31,195 nt of DNA, from positions 1 to 31,195 of the forward strand of contig CALXJS010000014.1 in the NCBI GenBank assembly GCA_944388685.1, written 5' to 3'. This document shows, in pieces, positions 8,189 through 16,536 of the stretch. Each line of letters opens with the position of its first letter. The stretch's first letter is position 1. A program made the position numbers and the translations under genes. Below the pieces are notes generated by a model. That model was given only the letters and a program-made list of their open reading frames with translations, made no database searches and was not told the DNA's origin. This DNA comes from an uncultured Clostridia bacterium (GTDB taxonomy: Bacteria > Bacillota_A > Clostridia > TANB77 > CAG-508).

Positions 8189-11100
8189 TTAATTTTCTTC
8201 TCCTTCTGGAGGATTTATTCTTCGATTATTTTTGCTGGAATCCTCTGTACCATCTATTTTTGGAACATTTGATTCAGCTTTCTTTTTTCCTTCTTTTTCT
8301 GGAATTACTTTCTGTTGTATTTCTTTTTGGTCAATATGTACTTCCATCTTGCCTCCTGGAGAGTTTCCTCCTTTATCACTAAGTTCTACTTTTACACCTG
8401 CTCCTCCTACAGCTGATCTTATCATGCCCTCTATATCTTTACTATTTACTCTTCCTCCTAAATTTTGTGCTACTGCTTGTGCCATTTTACTGATTTCTGC
8501 ATTAGATAGATTTCCTTCTGGTAACATTCTCTTAATCATTTTTTCCATATCAGATTGTGAAACTCCCTGTACATTTACATGGCTATTATTTGATGAATCT
8601 CCAAATTTAATATCTGTATCTGCTTTATTGTTATTTGTTGTATTACTATTAACGGCTAAGGTAGCATATGTATTTCCACCATTACCTATTACAATTCCTG
8701 AAACATCATCTCTTCCTTCAGGTGGTGCTGTATCTTTCATTCCTCTTGCATCAATATCACCATTTAATGCACTGTTCATAGCCTCTATGTCTATTTGTCT
8801 TTTTACTTCTGGATCTTCTGGATTTCCTCCAGCCTCTAGCACTTTTTGATAGATTTCCTCTCTCTTATTTAAGAATTCTGCTTTTATTTTACCTGTATCT
8901 TTACCTGTGATACTATCATATGCTTCTCCCATAACCCTTCTATGTCTTGCTCTTTTAGCACGATCAATGTCTTCTGGTGTTTTTGTTTTTACTCTATCTT
9001 GTACCACATTACCAGTTGTAGTTTTATCACCTTCTATTGCCTCAGTTTTTACTCCATCTGTTTCTAGTCTATTAACTGATAATTCATTTGTCTCTGAATC
9101 ATCTGTTTCAAATGTACTAGTCTGTGCACTTCCAAGTTCTCCTTCTGCTGCATCCAATGTTTCAGCATTGACAGAATCAACTACTAAATTTCTTGCTCTT
9201 ACATTTTCACCGTTTTCATCTCCAACATTTCTACCACTAATTCTTTCTCTTGCTGCCTCTAAATCTCCAATTTCTTCTCTTGCCGTCTCTGCCTCCCCAA
9301 GTTGTTCTGCTCCAGTATACCTATTTCCTAGGTTTTCCATATTTGTATCTATCGTTACAATTTCTCCTCTTGTTGTTCCTAAATTGCCAATTTCCTCTGT
9401 ACCTGTTTGTCTATTGCCAAGTTGTTCTGTGCCTGTTTGTCTATTTCCAAGTTGCTCTCTTCCTGTCTCTACAGTTACTATTTCTTGTCTATCAGTTTCA
9501 CCTTCTCCAAGTTCTTGTTTATCTGCCTCAACTGTATAGATTTGTTCTACTCCTGTATCTCTATTGCCAAGTTCTTCTGTTTCTGTTTGTCTATCCCCAA
9601 GTTGTTCTCTTCCTGTGTCAACAGTTAAAATATCTTGTTTATCTGCCTCAGTTTCTCCAAGTTGTTCTCTTCCTGTGTCAACAGTTAGAATATTTTGTTT
9701 ATCTGCCTCAGTTTCTCCAAGTTCTTGTTTATCTGCAATCATATTAAAGACTTGTTCTGTTGTTGTTTCTCTGTCTTGAAGTTGCTCATTTCCCATTTGT
9801 TTATTGCTATCTCCAACTGCATCTCCTATCTTTTTAAGTGATCCAGAATCTATAATAACCTCATCTTTTTTTCTTCTAAAGTCTTCTGGTCGAGGTTCTC
9901 TTTCCCTACGTTGTTGTTCTTTTCCCATACCAAAATAGTCATCTCTTGTTAGTTCCTTAGGTTGTACAGGTGGTATAACATATGTTGGACCTCCTCCTGG
10001 TCCTCCTCCTGGCGTTGTTGGAAAATCTGTAGGATCGATATCTGGAGGATTTGGCCCGTCTGGTCCTCCTCCATCTGGAGGATTTGGTCCATCATCTGGT
10101 GAACCTCCCCCTCCTCGCGTAAATCTACTATTGATATCTCCAAAATCTTGTGCATTTTCCATTGTACTTGCTGCATCTCTTGCTTGTTGTCCAGCAGCCA
10201 CCTGTGAAACAACAGATGCTCCTGGAATTGCTAAACTAGCCGCTGAAGCCGCTATTTTTACAGCTTGTGTTACAGTGTTTGCAACTTTTTGTTTTGCTCT
10301 ATCTACTGTTTGCATTCCTGTATCTACTTGTCCAATTCCAGCTACACCGTCTTTCATACCGAATAGTCCTCTATAGTATTTTTCAGCATCTTTTATAAAA
10401 TGTAATACAATTAAGGAATATGCTGTAATAGCTATGTTTTGTCCATTATCTGCAATCGTTGCTACAAATCCAAATAATACAGTATAAATTAACATATGAT
10501 ATGGTTGAAGAAAAGCATTTGTTACAAATTCTTTTAACCATTTTTGGAAAATACTCTTTCCTTCTTTTCCAAAAGCATATACTAGCCCAATTATTGGAGC
10601 AATTACAATTAATAATATTGTATACAAAAACCTCTTTGTATAAGACATGGCAAAATAAATTGTATACCATATCAACGTTCCATACATAAACAAATATAGA
10701 ATTTGTGTAGTATCAAAATCTGTCAATAATTGTTTTCTAACCCATGCAATTGATGAAAAGTTACCATTTATGGCATTACTTAACACTGATACAACAATAT
10801 CTGCCACATTTAAGATAATAATCATCAGTACATGGATAAAAATTACCAAACATACAGCTTTTATCCAATCCACTAAAGAATCTTTATAATGTGCTTTTTC
10901 TTCAGCAATTGTTGATAATAAAATTCGGATAGCTGTATAAATAAGCACACATAATAATCCAATGGCTGCAATATTTCTTAATGCATAATACCATTGTGCT
11001 GCAGATGTTTTTATACCAGATATAATATTATTATCACTTTCTGAAGAAAAAATATTAATATTGGCTAATTCAATTTCTCCTCTAAAGAAATCTTCTATTG

Positions 11101-11434
11101 TTAAAAAACCTAATCCACTTATTTCTGTTGCAGTTTCTATTGTTTGACCTACACCATCAATTAGATTTTCATCTTTCGCCCAACTGTTTTCTATTACTTC
11201 AATAGCATCTGCTCCCCAATCACTAACCCAGTCAATCGGACCATTACTAAAAACCCCTACTATACAAGTTGTCCAAAAGATTATTGTATCTAATGGAACC
11301 ATTAAAAGTGAAGTTATTGGTTTTAATAAGATTCCTCCAACAGAAATCGCTTGTGTTTGCGGAACAAATATAAAATTAAATAGTAATATGATTAACATAA
11401 TTGCTATAAGTAACTTGTTCAAAAGTTTTTTCAT
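8189..11434 (-). CDS. VirB6/TrbL-like polytopic channel protein with long repeat-rich tail
   Basis: The 1081-residue product has an N-terminal signal/anchor (residues 5-28), then about six further hydrophobic segments (near 35-60, 150-172, 190-220, 243-262, 268-292, 313-335). This resembles the inner-membrane VirB6/TrbL/PrgH-type channel subunit. After residue ~360 the protein is soluble: an Ala-rich helix, a Gly/Pro/Asp-rich linker (~440-480), a block of ~10-residue repeats (~553-715; consensus EQLGNRQTGT and the variant ETEADKQDILTVDTGR), and a charged C-terminus with a helical motif (SDMEKMIKRMLPEGNLSNAE). Its ATG overlaps the VirB4 stop as ATGA, so translation is coupled. The tail is much longer than in ordinary VirB6 proteins. 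The family call rests on topology and position between virB4 and the wall hydrolase. Confidence 0.75.
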   Translation of the reverse strand: MKKLLNKLLIAIMLIILLFNFIFVPQTQAISVGGILLKPITSLLMVPLDTIIFWTTCIVGVFSNGPIDWVSDWGADAIEVIENSWAKDENLIDGVGQTIETATEISGLGFLTIEDFFRGEIELANINIFSSESDNNIISGIKTSAAQWYYALRNIAAIGLLCVLIYTAIRILLSTIAEEKAHYKDSLVDWIKAVCLVIFIHVLMIIILNVADIVVSVLSNAINGNFSSIAWVRKQLLTDFDTTQILYLFMYGTLIWYTIYFAMSYTKRFLYTILLIVIAPIIGLVYAFGKEGKSIFQKWLKEFVTNAFLQPYHMLIYTVLFGFVATIADNGQNIAITAYSLIVLHFIKDAEKYYRGLFGMKDGVAGIGQVDTGMQTVDRAKQKVANTVTQAVKIAASAASLAIPGASVVSQVAAGQQARDAASTMENAQDFGDINSRFTRGGGGSPDDGPNPPDGGGPDGPNPPDIDPTDFPTTPGGGPGGGPTYVIPPVQPKELTRDDYFGMGKEQQRREREPRPEDFRRKKDEVIIDSGSLKKIGDAVGDSNKQMGNEQLQDRETTTEQVFNMIADKQELGETEADKQNILTVDTGREQLGETEADKQDILTVDTGREQLGDRQTETEELGNRDTGVEQIYTVEADKQELGEGETDRQEIVTVETGREQLGNRQTGTEQLGNRQTGTEEIGNLGTTRGEIVTIDTNMENLGNRYTGAEQLGEAETAREEIGDLEAARERISGRNVGDENGENVRARNLVVDSVNAETLDAAEGELGSAQTSTFETDDSETNELSVNRLETDGVKTEAIEGDKTTTGNVVQDRVKTKTPEDIDRAKRARHRRVMGEAYDSITGKDTGKIKAEFLNKREEIYQKVLEAGGNPEDPEVKRQIDIEAMNSALNGDIDARGMKDTAPPEGRDDVSGIVIGNGGNTYATLAVNSNTTNNNKADTDIKFGDSSNNSHVNVQGVSQSDMEKMIKRMLPEGNLSNAEISKMAQAVAQNLGGRVNSKDIEGMIRSAVGGAGVKVELSDKGGNSPGGKMEVHIDQKEIQQKVIPEKEGKKKAESNVPKIDGTEDSSKNNRRINPPEGEEN
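9290..9775 (-). repeat. Coding tandem repeats (30-bp and 60-bp units) in the VirB6-like tail
   Basis: Units in register with the reading frame repeat across this stretch. Two consecutive 60-bp copies (about 9601-9660 and 9661-9720) differ at only 2-3 positions, and several 30-bp units (e.g. around 9415-9475) encode the ten-residue motif EQLGNRQTGT. The near-identity of the 60-bp copies implies recent duplication, so repeat number may vary between strains. It is a coding repeat, not a CRISPR: there are no unique spacers. Confidence 0.85.
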
Positions 11435-13398
11435 CTTAATTTACCCTTTCTCTCTGCTTCTACAATTTTATTTAAATTTGTTTCAACAAATTCAAATTCT
11501 TTTTTCGTTGGTGTAATTTGTAAAATAGCACTGTCTTGTCCTACTTTAAATAATCCTTCTCCTTTTGTACAATTTACTAGATATGCAACTTCTCCTTCTG
11601 AAAGTTTAAATACTTCTTTTAGCAATTCTACTTCTGACTTATCTTGTGCCAAAAATAATTTTGTATCTGAAGATGTCAAAACTGCTTGTGCTTCTGGTTT
11701 TTCATAAAAATCTTGAAATCTTTGAGAAATGATTGCTAAAGAAACATTTCTTTTTCTGGCACGTCTTGCCATTGTATTTAAGAAATCAACTGCTTCTGGA
11801 TATGGTAATAACATCCATGCCTCATCTACCAATACCCTCTTTTTCTTAGATTTTTTCTTGTCCTCACTATTCTTCTTTACATACTTTTCCCAAATCCAAG
11901 ATAAAAGAATTTGTTGTGCCAAAGGTCTTGCAAATCTTTCTTCTAATTGTGATATGTCTAAATTTATAAAAGGTATATTTGACAATAGTTCAAATGTTGA
12001 TTGTCCATCAAAATATGCCATTTGCCCATTGTATTCTCTTATGTATTGTTTCATAACTTTTAATAAGTAGCTATATTGATAATTATAATCTGGGTTTGTA
12101 TTTGCTTCTGCTTTTCTTTGTAACGTTTTATACCATGATCCAATTGTTGGCATTTCTTTTTTTGATGATCTCATTGAATTACCTCTGTTTTCATATAAAC
12201 TCATTGGATCATTTGTTATTCTTAGTCTTCTATATTCTTCTGCTACCGTTTCTGCTATAATTTGTTTTGTAAGTTCATTAACCTCTGTACTTCTTGTACT
12301 TCCTCTTGCCATTGTTAATATAGATTGTGTAACATCCTCTACCTTATTCTCTATGTTTAATACTGTTCTTTCTTTTCCTGTTATTTCGTCTTTTACTTGC
12401 TCAACTTCTACATCAAATAAATTGATAATTGTATTTGAGTTTGGGCTTATTGTTACATTTACCCCACCTAGTGCTTCTGCTACTAAAATATATTCACCTT
12501 CTGCATCTAATGCTAAACTTTCTATTCCCATCAAAACTGCAGATCTAGAAGTTAAAACCTTCATTGTAACAGATTTTCCTGCTCCTGATTTAGCAAATAT
12601 AACCATATTATAATTTGCTAATGAGGAACTAAAATTATCATATAAAATTAAATTTCCTGTTTGTTTATTATATCCTAAAGGTATTCCTGTTGAATGTCCT
12701 ATATCCGCATTTATAAAAGGAAATACTGTACCCATTGATTTTTTATCAAAAATATGTGATTTGTTTTCTATTCTATTTTCAGCAAATGGTAAATTTGATT
12801 TAAATACTTCTTCTTGCATTCCCCATCCACTTCTAATGTTAATCAGGTTTTTTGCCATTTCAGAAGATAGCATTTTTGAAAGATTGTCTAACTCTGTTTG
12901 ATTATATGCAAATAAAGTTGCAATAATGGTTGCCTCATATAGTTTGTTAAATCCTGCTGCTATTTCATCTCTCAATTGCTCTGTTTCTGATTTTTTATAA
13001 CTTAAATCACTCTCTCTGTTTATACTTCCTCTATCTTGTGCTACTAATCTTTCTGTTTCCAATTCATTAATAACTTTATTTAGTTCTTTTTGGCTTCTTT
13101 CTTCTCCAACTGGACTAATATATAATGAAACATTTACATCACCAAAATTATATAAATCTCTAAACAAGCTAGGAAATGTAGCCATTCTTGGTAAATTAGA
13201 AACATAAAAGCTTCTTGCTAATTTATTTGTAGCAGAAATAATTTCCAAATGGTTTAATTCAGATGCATTAATTCCTGTAGGTGCAATAATTTCTTTTATA
13301 GTTTGTTTTTTAAATAATGACCATTCTTTCTTTTCCTGACTATTGAACATTCCTTCTTGGTTCTCGTTTCTTTCTTCCTTTTGTTTTCTCCTCCTCAT
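11431..13398 (-). CDS. VirB4-family type IV secretion ATPase
   Basis: The 655-residue product has an N-terminal region of ~230 residues of the CagE/TrbE/VirB4 type and a C-terminal RecA-like/HerA ATPase domain. Walker A is SGAGKS with Lys275 (codon 12574-12576). Walker B is VLVDEAW with Asp525/Glu526, followed by the MARRARKRNVSLAIISQRFQDF segment conserved in VirB4 proteins (sensor Gln in SQR). VirB4 powers assembly and substrate transfer in all type IV secretion systems and sits at the cytoplasmic face of the membrane. ATG 13398 has a strong AAGGAGG site; the gene overlaps the preceding gene by 59 bp and the following one by 4 bp (ATGA), showing tight coupling. This is the anchor for identifying the whole cluster. 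Confidence 0.95.
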   Translation of the reverse strand: MRRRKQKEERNENQEGMFNSQEKKEWSLFKKQTIKEIIAPTGINASELNHLEIISATNKLARSFYVSNLPRMATFPSLFRDLYNFGDVNVSLYISPVGEERSQKELNKVINELETERLVAQDRGSINRESDLSYKKSETEQLRDEIAAGFNKLYEATIIATLFAYNQTELDNLSKMLSSEMAKNLINIRSGWGMQEEVFKSNLPFAENRIENKSHIFDKKSMGTVFPFINADIGHSTGIPLGYNKQTGNLILYDNFSSSLANYNMVIFAKSGAGKSVTMKVLTSRSAVLMGIESLALDAEGEYILVAEALGGVNVTISPNSNTIINLFDVEVEQVKDEITGKERTVLNIENKVEDVTQSILTMARGSTRSTEVNELTKQIIAETVAEEYRRLRITNDPMSLYENRGNSMRSSKKEMPTIGSWYKTLQRKAEANTNPDYNYQYSYLLKVMKQYIREYNGQMAYFDGQSTFELLSNIPFINLDISQLEERFARPLAQQILLSWIWEKYVKKNSEDKKKSKKKRVLVDEAWMLLPYPEAVDFLNTMARRARKRNVSLAIISQRFQDFYEKPEAQAVLTSSDTKLFLAQDKSEVELLKEVFKLSEGEVAYLVNCTKGEGLFKVGQDSAILQITPTKKEFEFVETNLNKIVEAERKGKLR

Positions 13399-14575
13399 TT
13401 TTAACCTCCTTTTCTCTTGCAGTTTCTCTTTCTAATGCTTCTTTTGCTCTCTCTAAAATGTCACCACCTATGTTGTTTCTATTTTGCTCTAATATCATTT
13501 CTGTCATCTGTTTTATCATTTTATCAATGTTATCTTCTCTTTCTTGTAGTTCTTTTTCTTTTTCACTTCTTACTCTATTAACCAATTCATTTGCTTGTCT
13601 TATTGCCTCATTTCTTACTTTTTCATTCAATCTATTCATTCTCTTATCTAATATATCTTCTGCTGTAACATACAATTGATTATAATTTGAATTTAGCACC
13701 TTATCAATTCCATATACTTCATATTGTTCTCTGTTATATGCCACATATAATAATTCTGCTAATTCTGTAGAATTTAAAATTCTTCCATTTACATCACAAG
13801 AATTTAAAACTCTTATAAGAGATTGACATCTTATGTACAATTCTGAAAAGGCCTTATCTTTCAATTCCTCTTTATCCAACATTTCCATTGAATTCATTTC
13901 TTCTAAAGGAGAATAAGATATCGCTATATAATGTTCCTTTTTTGTAATGTTTCTATTTGATCTAATTCTTTCTGTATTTGCTACTACATCTTTCGCATAA
14001 TCATAAATATTACTTGTTCTTCTTAATTCTAAATATGCTTCTCTTATTTTACTTTCTGGTACATTTGGTGTTCTTCTTACAATTTCATATTCTGTTCTAG
14101 CTTTTTCAGCTTGCATTGATAATCTATTTAATTTTTCTTTGTATTCTAATATACTATTATCAATATTAAATTTTCTTGTTTGTATGTATATTTGTATTGG
14201 AAACTTTAATGAGTTTAAGAATTTTATAAATCCTGATTCTATCGCTAATTTTTCATCCTCAGATGCTAAGTCATAGTTACTTCCTGTACATTTGATAACC
14301 ATAACAAATCTTGTGCCTTTTTTTCTCACAATCATGTTATCTTCTACGGTATCAAAATCCATAAAATCATATATCGATTCTTTTTGATAGGCTTCTTCTA
14401 GTTTTTTGTTTTCAGGCTTCTTTTCATTCTTTTTTTCTGGTTCATTTTCTTTTCGTTTTGCTATTTCTCTAAGTTTTATGATTGCTAAGACAACGATTAA
14501 AACAACTAGTATGGTTACCATAATTGCTAAGACAATATTTAAAATACCAGCCAATTGGTTTGCATTATTTTCCAT
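13340..14575 (-). CDS. Membrane-anchored protein resembling a VirB4 N-terminal domain
   Basis: The 411-residue product has one transmembrane segment (about residues 10-33), a charged linker, and a domain (about 70-300) beginning DFDTVEDNMIVRKKGTRFVMVIKC and then KFPIQIYIQTR. The pattern resembles the N-terminal region of VirB4/TraC-type proteins (a beta-rich segment that senses the membrane subunits), but no ATPase motifs follow. The rest is strongly helical and charged, likely coiled coil, ending in a Lys/Arg/Glu tail. It sits between the PrgI-like gene (11-bp overlap) and virB4 (59-bp overlap). I infer that it docks the VirB4 ATPase at the membrane; a split or duplicated VirB4 N-domain is an alternative. 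Confident that it is a machine component by context; the homology is tentative. Confidence 0.6.
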   Translation of the reverse strand: MENNANQLAGILNIVLAIMVTILVVLIVVLAIIKLREIAKRKENEPEKKNEKKPENKKLEEAYQKESIYDFMDFDTVEDNMIVRKKGTRFVMVIKCTGSNYDLASEDEKLAIESGFIKFLNSLKFPIQIYIQTRKFNIDNSILEYKEKLNRLSMQAEKARTEYEIVRRTPNVPESKIREAYLELRRTSNIYDYAKDVVANTERIRSNRNITKKEHYIAISYSPLEEMNSMEMLDKEELKDKAFSELYIRCQSLIRVLNSCDVNGRILNSTELAELLYVAYNREQYEVYGIDKVLNSNYNQLYVTAEDILDKRMNRLNEKVRNEAIRQANELVNRVRSEKEKELQEREDNIDKMIKQMTEMILEQNRNNIGGDILERAKEALERETAREKEVKNEEEKTKGRKKREPRRNVQ

Positions 14576-14936
14576 CTATTTTTTCCTCCTCTTTTGCATT
14601 TGATTTAATATCAGAAATATATATTTTCTTTTTACCTCTTTTATATTTTATATATCGAATAATAATTTCATCTATGCTTTCTCCTGCAACCTCGTTTAGT
14701 ACTGGTATTGATCCTATATTGGGTATTTTAAAAGTTGCAATACTAAATCCTATTAATGCTATAATCGCCATAATGAAATATTCTACTATTCCACCAATTC
14801 CAAAAATTCTTAGTAGTAAACTAATTATATATCCTATAACCAGTCCTACAATTGTATAAACTAATGCTTTTGTCGAAAATACGACTAATATTCTAGATTC
14901 TCCTTTTGTATTTCTTGGCACTTTATATGTTCCCAT
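14565..14936 (-). CDS. PrgI/VirB3-like inner-membrane protein
   Basis: The 123-residue product begins YKVPRNTKGESRIL, followed by two close transmembrane segments (about residues 28-48 and 53-75), then the basic segment IIIRYIKYKRGKKK. This layout is that of the PrgI family (PF12666), which in Gram-positive conjugation systems precedes the VirB4 ATPase and is regarded as VirB3-like. The gene is first in the operon running to 2120, starts at ATG 14936 with GGAGGG 7 nt upstream, and has a plausible promoter within 70 bp. It overlaps the next gene by 11 bp. Confidence 0.82.
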   Translation of the reverse strand: MGTYKVPRNTKGESRILVVFSTKALVYTIVGLVIGYIISLLLRIFGIGGIVEYFIMAIIALIGFSIATFKIPNIGSIPVLNEVAGESIDEIIIRYIKYKRGKKKIYISDIKSNAKEEEKIDGK

Positions 14937-14973
14937 TTATCAGCCCTCCAAATAAATATTATTATCCATGTAT

Positions 14974-15002
14974 ATTATATCATATTCGATCTTTTTTTTA
15001 AA
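14974..15002 (-). promoter_or_regulatory. Promoter of the prgI-virB4 operon
   Basis: On the minus strand an extended -10 (TGATATAAT; TATAAT at 14974-14979) lies 17 nt from a weak -35 (TTTAAA, 14997-15002). It is about 40 bp upstream of the PrgI-like start. The same extended -10 (ATGATATAAT) occurs before mnmE. Confidence 0.6.
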
Positions 15003-15115
15003 CACTTAATCATTTTGTTATATAAAAATCATTAATTTGTAATACTATTGTAACATATTTTTTTAAAATAATATAGTGTTATTCTTTCAATTTATCATAA
15101 AAGATTTTACAAAAG

Positions 15116-15156
15116 AAAAAACAACTCAAATATTTTTGATATTTGAATTGTTTTTT
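15116..15156 (-). terminator. Terminator after the pilin gene cluster
   Basis: On the minus strand AAAAAACAATTCAAATA pairs with TATTTGAGTTGTTTTTT (one G-T-type imperfection) around a short loop, ending in a T run. It lies just past the stop of the last pilin gene (15179) and separates the pilin unit from the prgI-virB4 operon. Confidence 0.82.
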
Positions 15157-15178
15157 ATAATAATTATATTTTATAATC

Positions 15179-15553
15179 TTATACAACAGCTGATCCACCA
15201 CTACCATCAGGGCTAACTGCGTCATAAACCATTTTAGATATGTTAGAAGCTGCAAATATACATATTGCACCAACAAGGTAAGGAATCATTGTTTTCTTGT
15301 ATTCTGCTTTTTCTTCCACACTTCCTACCATATATTTTATACCTAGTACAACAATCATAATTATTGCAATTGCAGAACCTACAATTTGTACAAATCCAAG
15401 TATATCTCCAACAAGGTTTTCCATATCGCTTGATACATCTTCATTTGCATTCCAGTTGTTTGGAGCATATGCTAAAACACTACTTGCTAATGATGCAATG
15501 ACAACCATTATTAATAAGATTCTAATTATCATAACTATTCTTTTTGTTTTCAT
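15179..15553 (-). CDS. VirB2/TrbC-like pilin (third in tandem)
   Basis: The 124-residue product has an N-terminal signal peptide (about residues 1-28, ending SSVLAYA), a short acidic mature N-terminus, and two hydrophobic helices (about 55-75 and 85-105) separated by GIKYMVGSVEEKAEYKK. Two hydrophobic helices with a short basic/acidic cytoplasmic loop after a cleaved signal is the layout of VirB2/TrbC pilins. The loop closely matches that of the 120-residue paralogue at 16082-16444. RBS AAGGAGGGG precedes ATG 15553. It lies 85 bp after the second pilin gene and ends at a terminator. It probably forms or lines the extracellular pilus or channel. Confidence 0.78.
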   Translation of the reverse strand: MKTKRIVMIIRILLIMVVIASLASSVLAYAPNNWNANEDVSSDMENLVGDILGFVQIVGSAIAIIMIVVLGIKYMVGSVEEKAEYKKTMIPYLVGAICIFAASNISKMVYDAVSPDGSGGSAVV

Positions 15554-15638
15554 GTTGTTTCCCCTCCTTTACTAAAAAAATTATTTATTATAAATTTGTA
15601 CAGTTTTCCTATACAAAGGTTATAAACATTTTAAAAAT

Positions 15639-16034
15639 CTATGTTCCTGAACTTAATGTTCCTACAAGTACACGCCAGATTGTCAGTGAACCTAATAATA
15701 AAACAAGTCCTACAATAACCACTATTGTTTTTTGTTTGATTTCCGCTTTTGCGTCTGATGTAGATGCTAAAAAATAGCTAATTCCTAAAGCAACCAATAC
15801 TATAAAAGCCACTCCCAATCCTATACCAAAGAAAAGTCCCGCTAAATTTGACATATCTTGTTCAGCATTCTGTAGATTAGATGATAAGGGTCCTTCTTCA
15901 TCTGCTCCTATATCTAACCACTCCTGTGAATCCTGCCATATTGAAAGGGCATCGGAAGCTTGTACCGTTGTGGTATTTATTAAATTACATAATATTATCA
16001 ATACGATAAAAATTCTAATTACAATCTTTTTCAT
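15639..16034 (-). CDS. VirB2/TrbC-like pilin (second in tandem)
   Basis: The 131-residue product has a signal peptide (about residues 1-26, VQA-SDA cleavage likely), a longer acidic mature N-terminus (DEEGPLSSNLQNAEQD), and two hydrophobic helices with the loop GISYFLASTSDAKAEIKQK. It is the most divergent of the three tandem pilin-like proteins: shorter homology at the N-terminus and a Trp-Arg-containing second helix end (TIWRVLVG). It lies 47 bp after the first pilin gene and 85 bp before the third. A distinct role (minor pilin, tip or adaptor) is possible but inferred. Confidence 0.72.
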   Translation of the reverse strand: MKKIVIRIFIVLIILCNLINTTTVQASDALSIWQDSQEWLDIGADEEGPLSSNLQNAEQDMSNLAGLFFGIGLGVAFIVLVALGISYFLASTSDAKAEIKQKTIVVIVGLVLLLGSLTIWRVLVGTLSSGT

Positions 16035-16081
16035 ATACTATCACTTCCATTTCTAGTGAGTATCACAAGAAATTATAACTT

Positions 16082-16444
16082 TTACCAAAAAATATCATAT
16101 ACGATAGATACTATATTCACTGTCGCAAATAACAGTACTGCTCCAATTACATAGTAAATAACCGTTTGCTTTATTTCAAATTTTTCTTCTGTACTTGCCC
16201 ATATGTATTTTATACCAATTACAACTATGACAATTACAGATATTGCACTACCTATAACACGAACAAATCCCCACATATTTTCAAACATCGGTTTTAAGTC
16301 TTCTATGTTGTCTTCTCCGATTGTAATTCTATCAACATCGATTTCTCCTGAAGCTGCCATACATAATGTTCCAGTTAATATAATGCTCATCATAATTCCT
16401 ATAAAAAAGAGTGTTTTTAACATTTTTTCTTTTCTTTTTTTCAT
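16082..16444 (-). CDS. VirB2/TrbC-like pilin (first in tandem)
   Basis: The 120-residue product has a signal peptide (about residues 8-31, LCMAASG), an acidic segment, and two hydrophobic helices separated by GIKYIWASTEEKFEIKQ. It is clearly paralogous to the product of 15179-15553, sharing FVR/FVQ-IVGSAI-I-VIVV-GIKY and the A-VNI-S-VYD end. It is the first gene of the pilin unit, with an AGGAGTGA ribosome site before ATG 16444 and a TTGACA promoter element about 60 bp upstream. Confidence 0.78.
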   Translation of the reverse strand: MKKRKEKMLKTLFFIGIMMSIILTGTLCMAASGEIDVDRITIGEDNIEDLKPMFENMWGFVRVIGSAISVIVIVVIGIKYIWASTEEKFEIKQTVIYYVIGAVLLFATVNIVSIVYDIFW

Positions 16445-16478
16445 TCTGTATCACTCCTTCCTATACTGCTTCTATTTT

Positions 16479-16508
16479 AGATTACCATATTATCTCTAAT
16501 TTTGTCAA
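16479..16508 (-). promoter_or_regulatory. Candidate promoter of the pilin genes
   Basis: A perfect TTGACA (minus strand, 16503-16508) is followed after 18 nt by TAATCT (16479-16484), a poor -10. The region up to the pilin start contains no better -10 at normal spacing. Confidence 0.45.
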
Positions 16509-16536
16509 TATATATACTTTTTTTGTAACATAATTA

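Noticed and set aside
9290..9775. Possible CRISPR-like regular repeats
   Set aside because: Repeats are contiguous, in frame with a long ORF and have no unique spacers; no cas genes are present.
8232..9779. Several long plus-strand frames (up to 210 codons) opposite the VirB6-like gene
   Set aside because: They are Ser/Pro/Leu-rich mirror products of the repeat-rich coding strand, lack ribosome sites, and overlap a better supported minus-strand gene.
13302..13350. Later ATG (13350) as the virB4 start
   Set aside because: ATG 13398 has a perfect AAGGAGG at proper distance; the later ATG has only a site that is too close.
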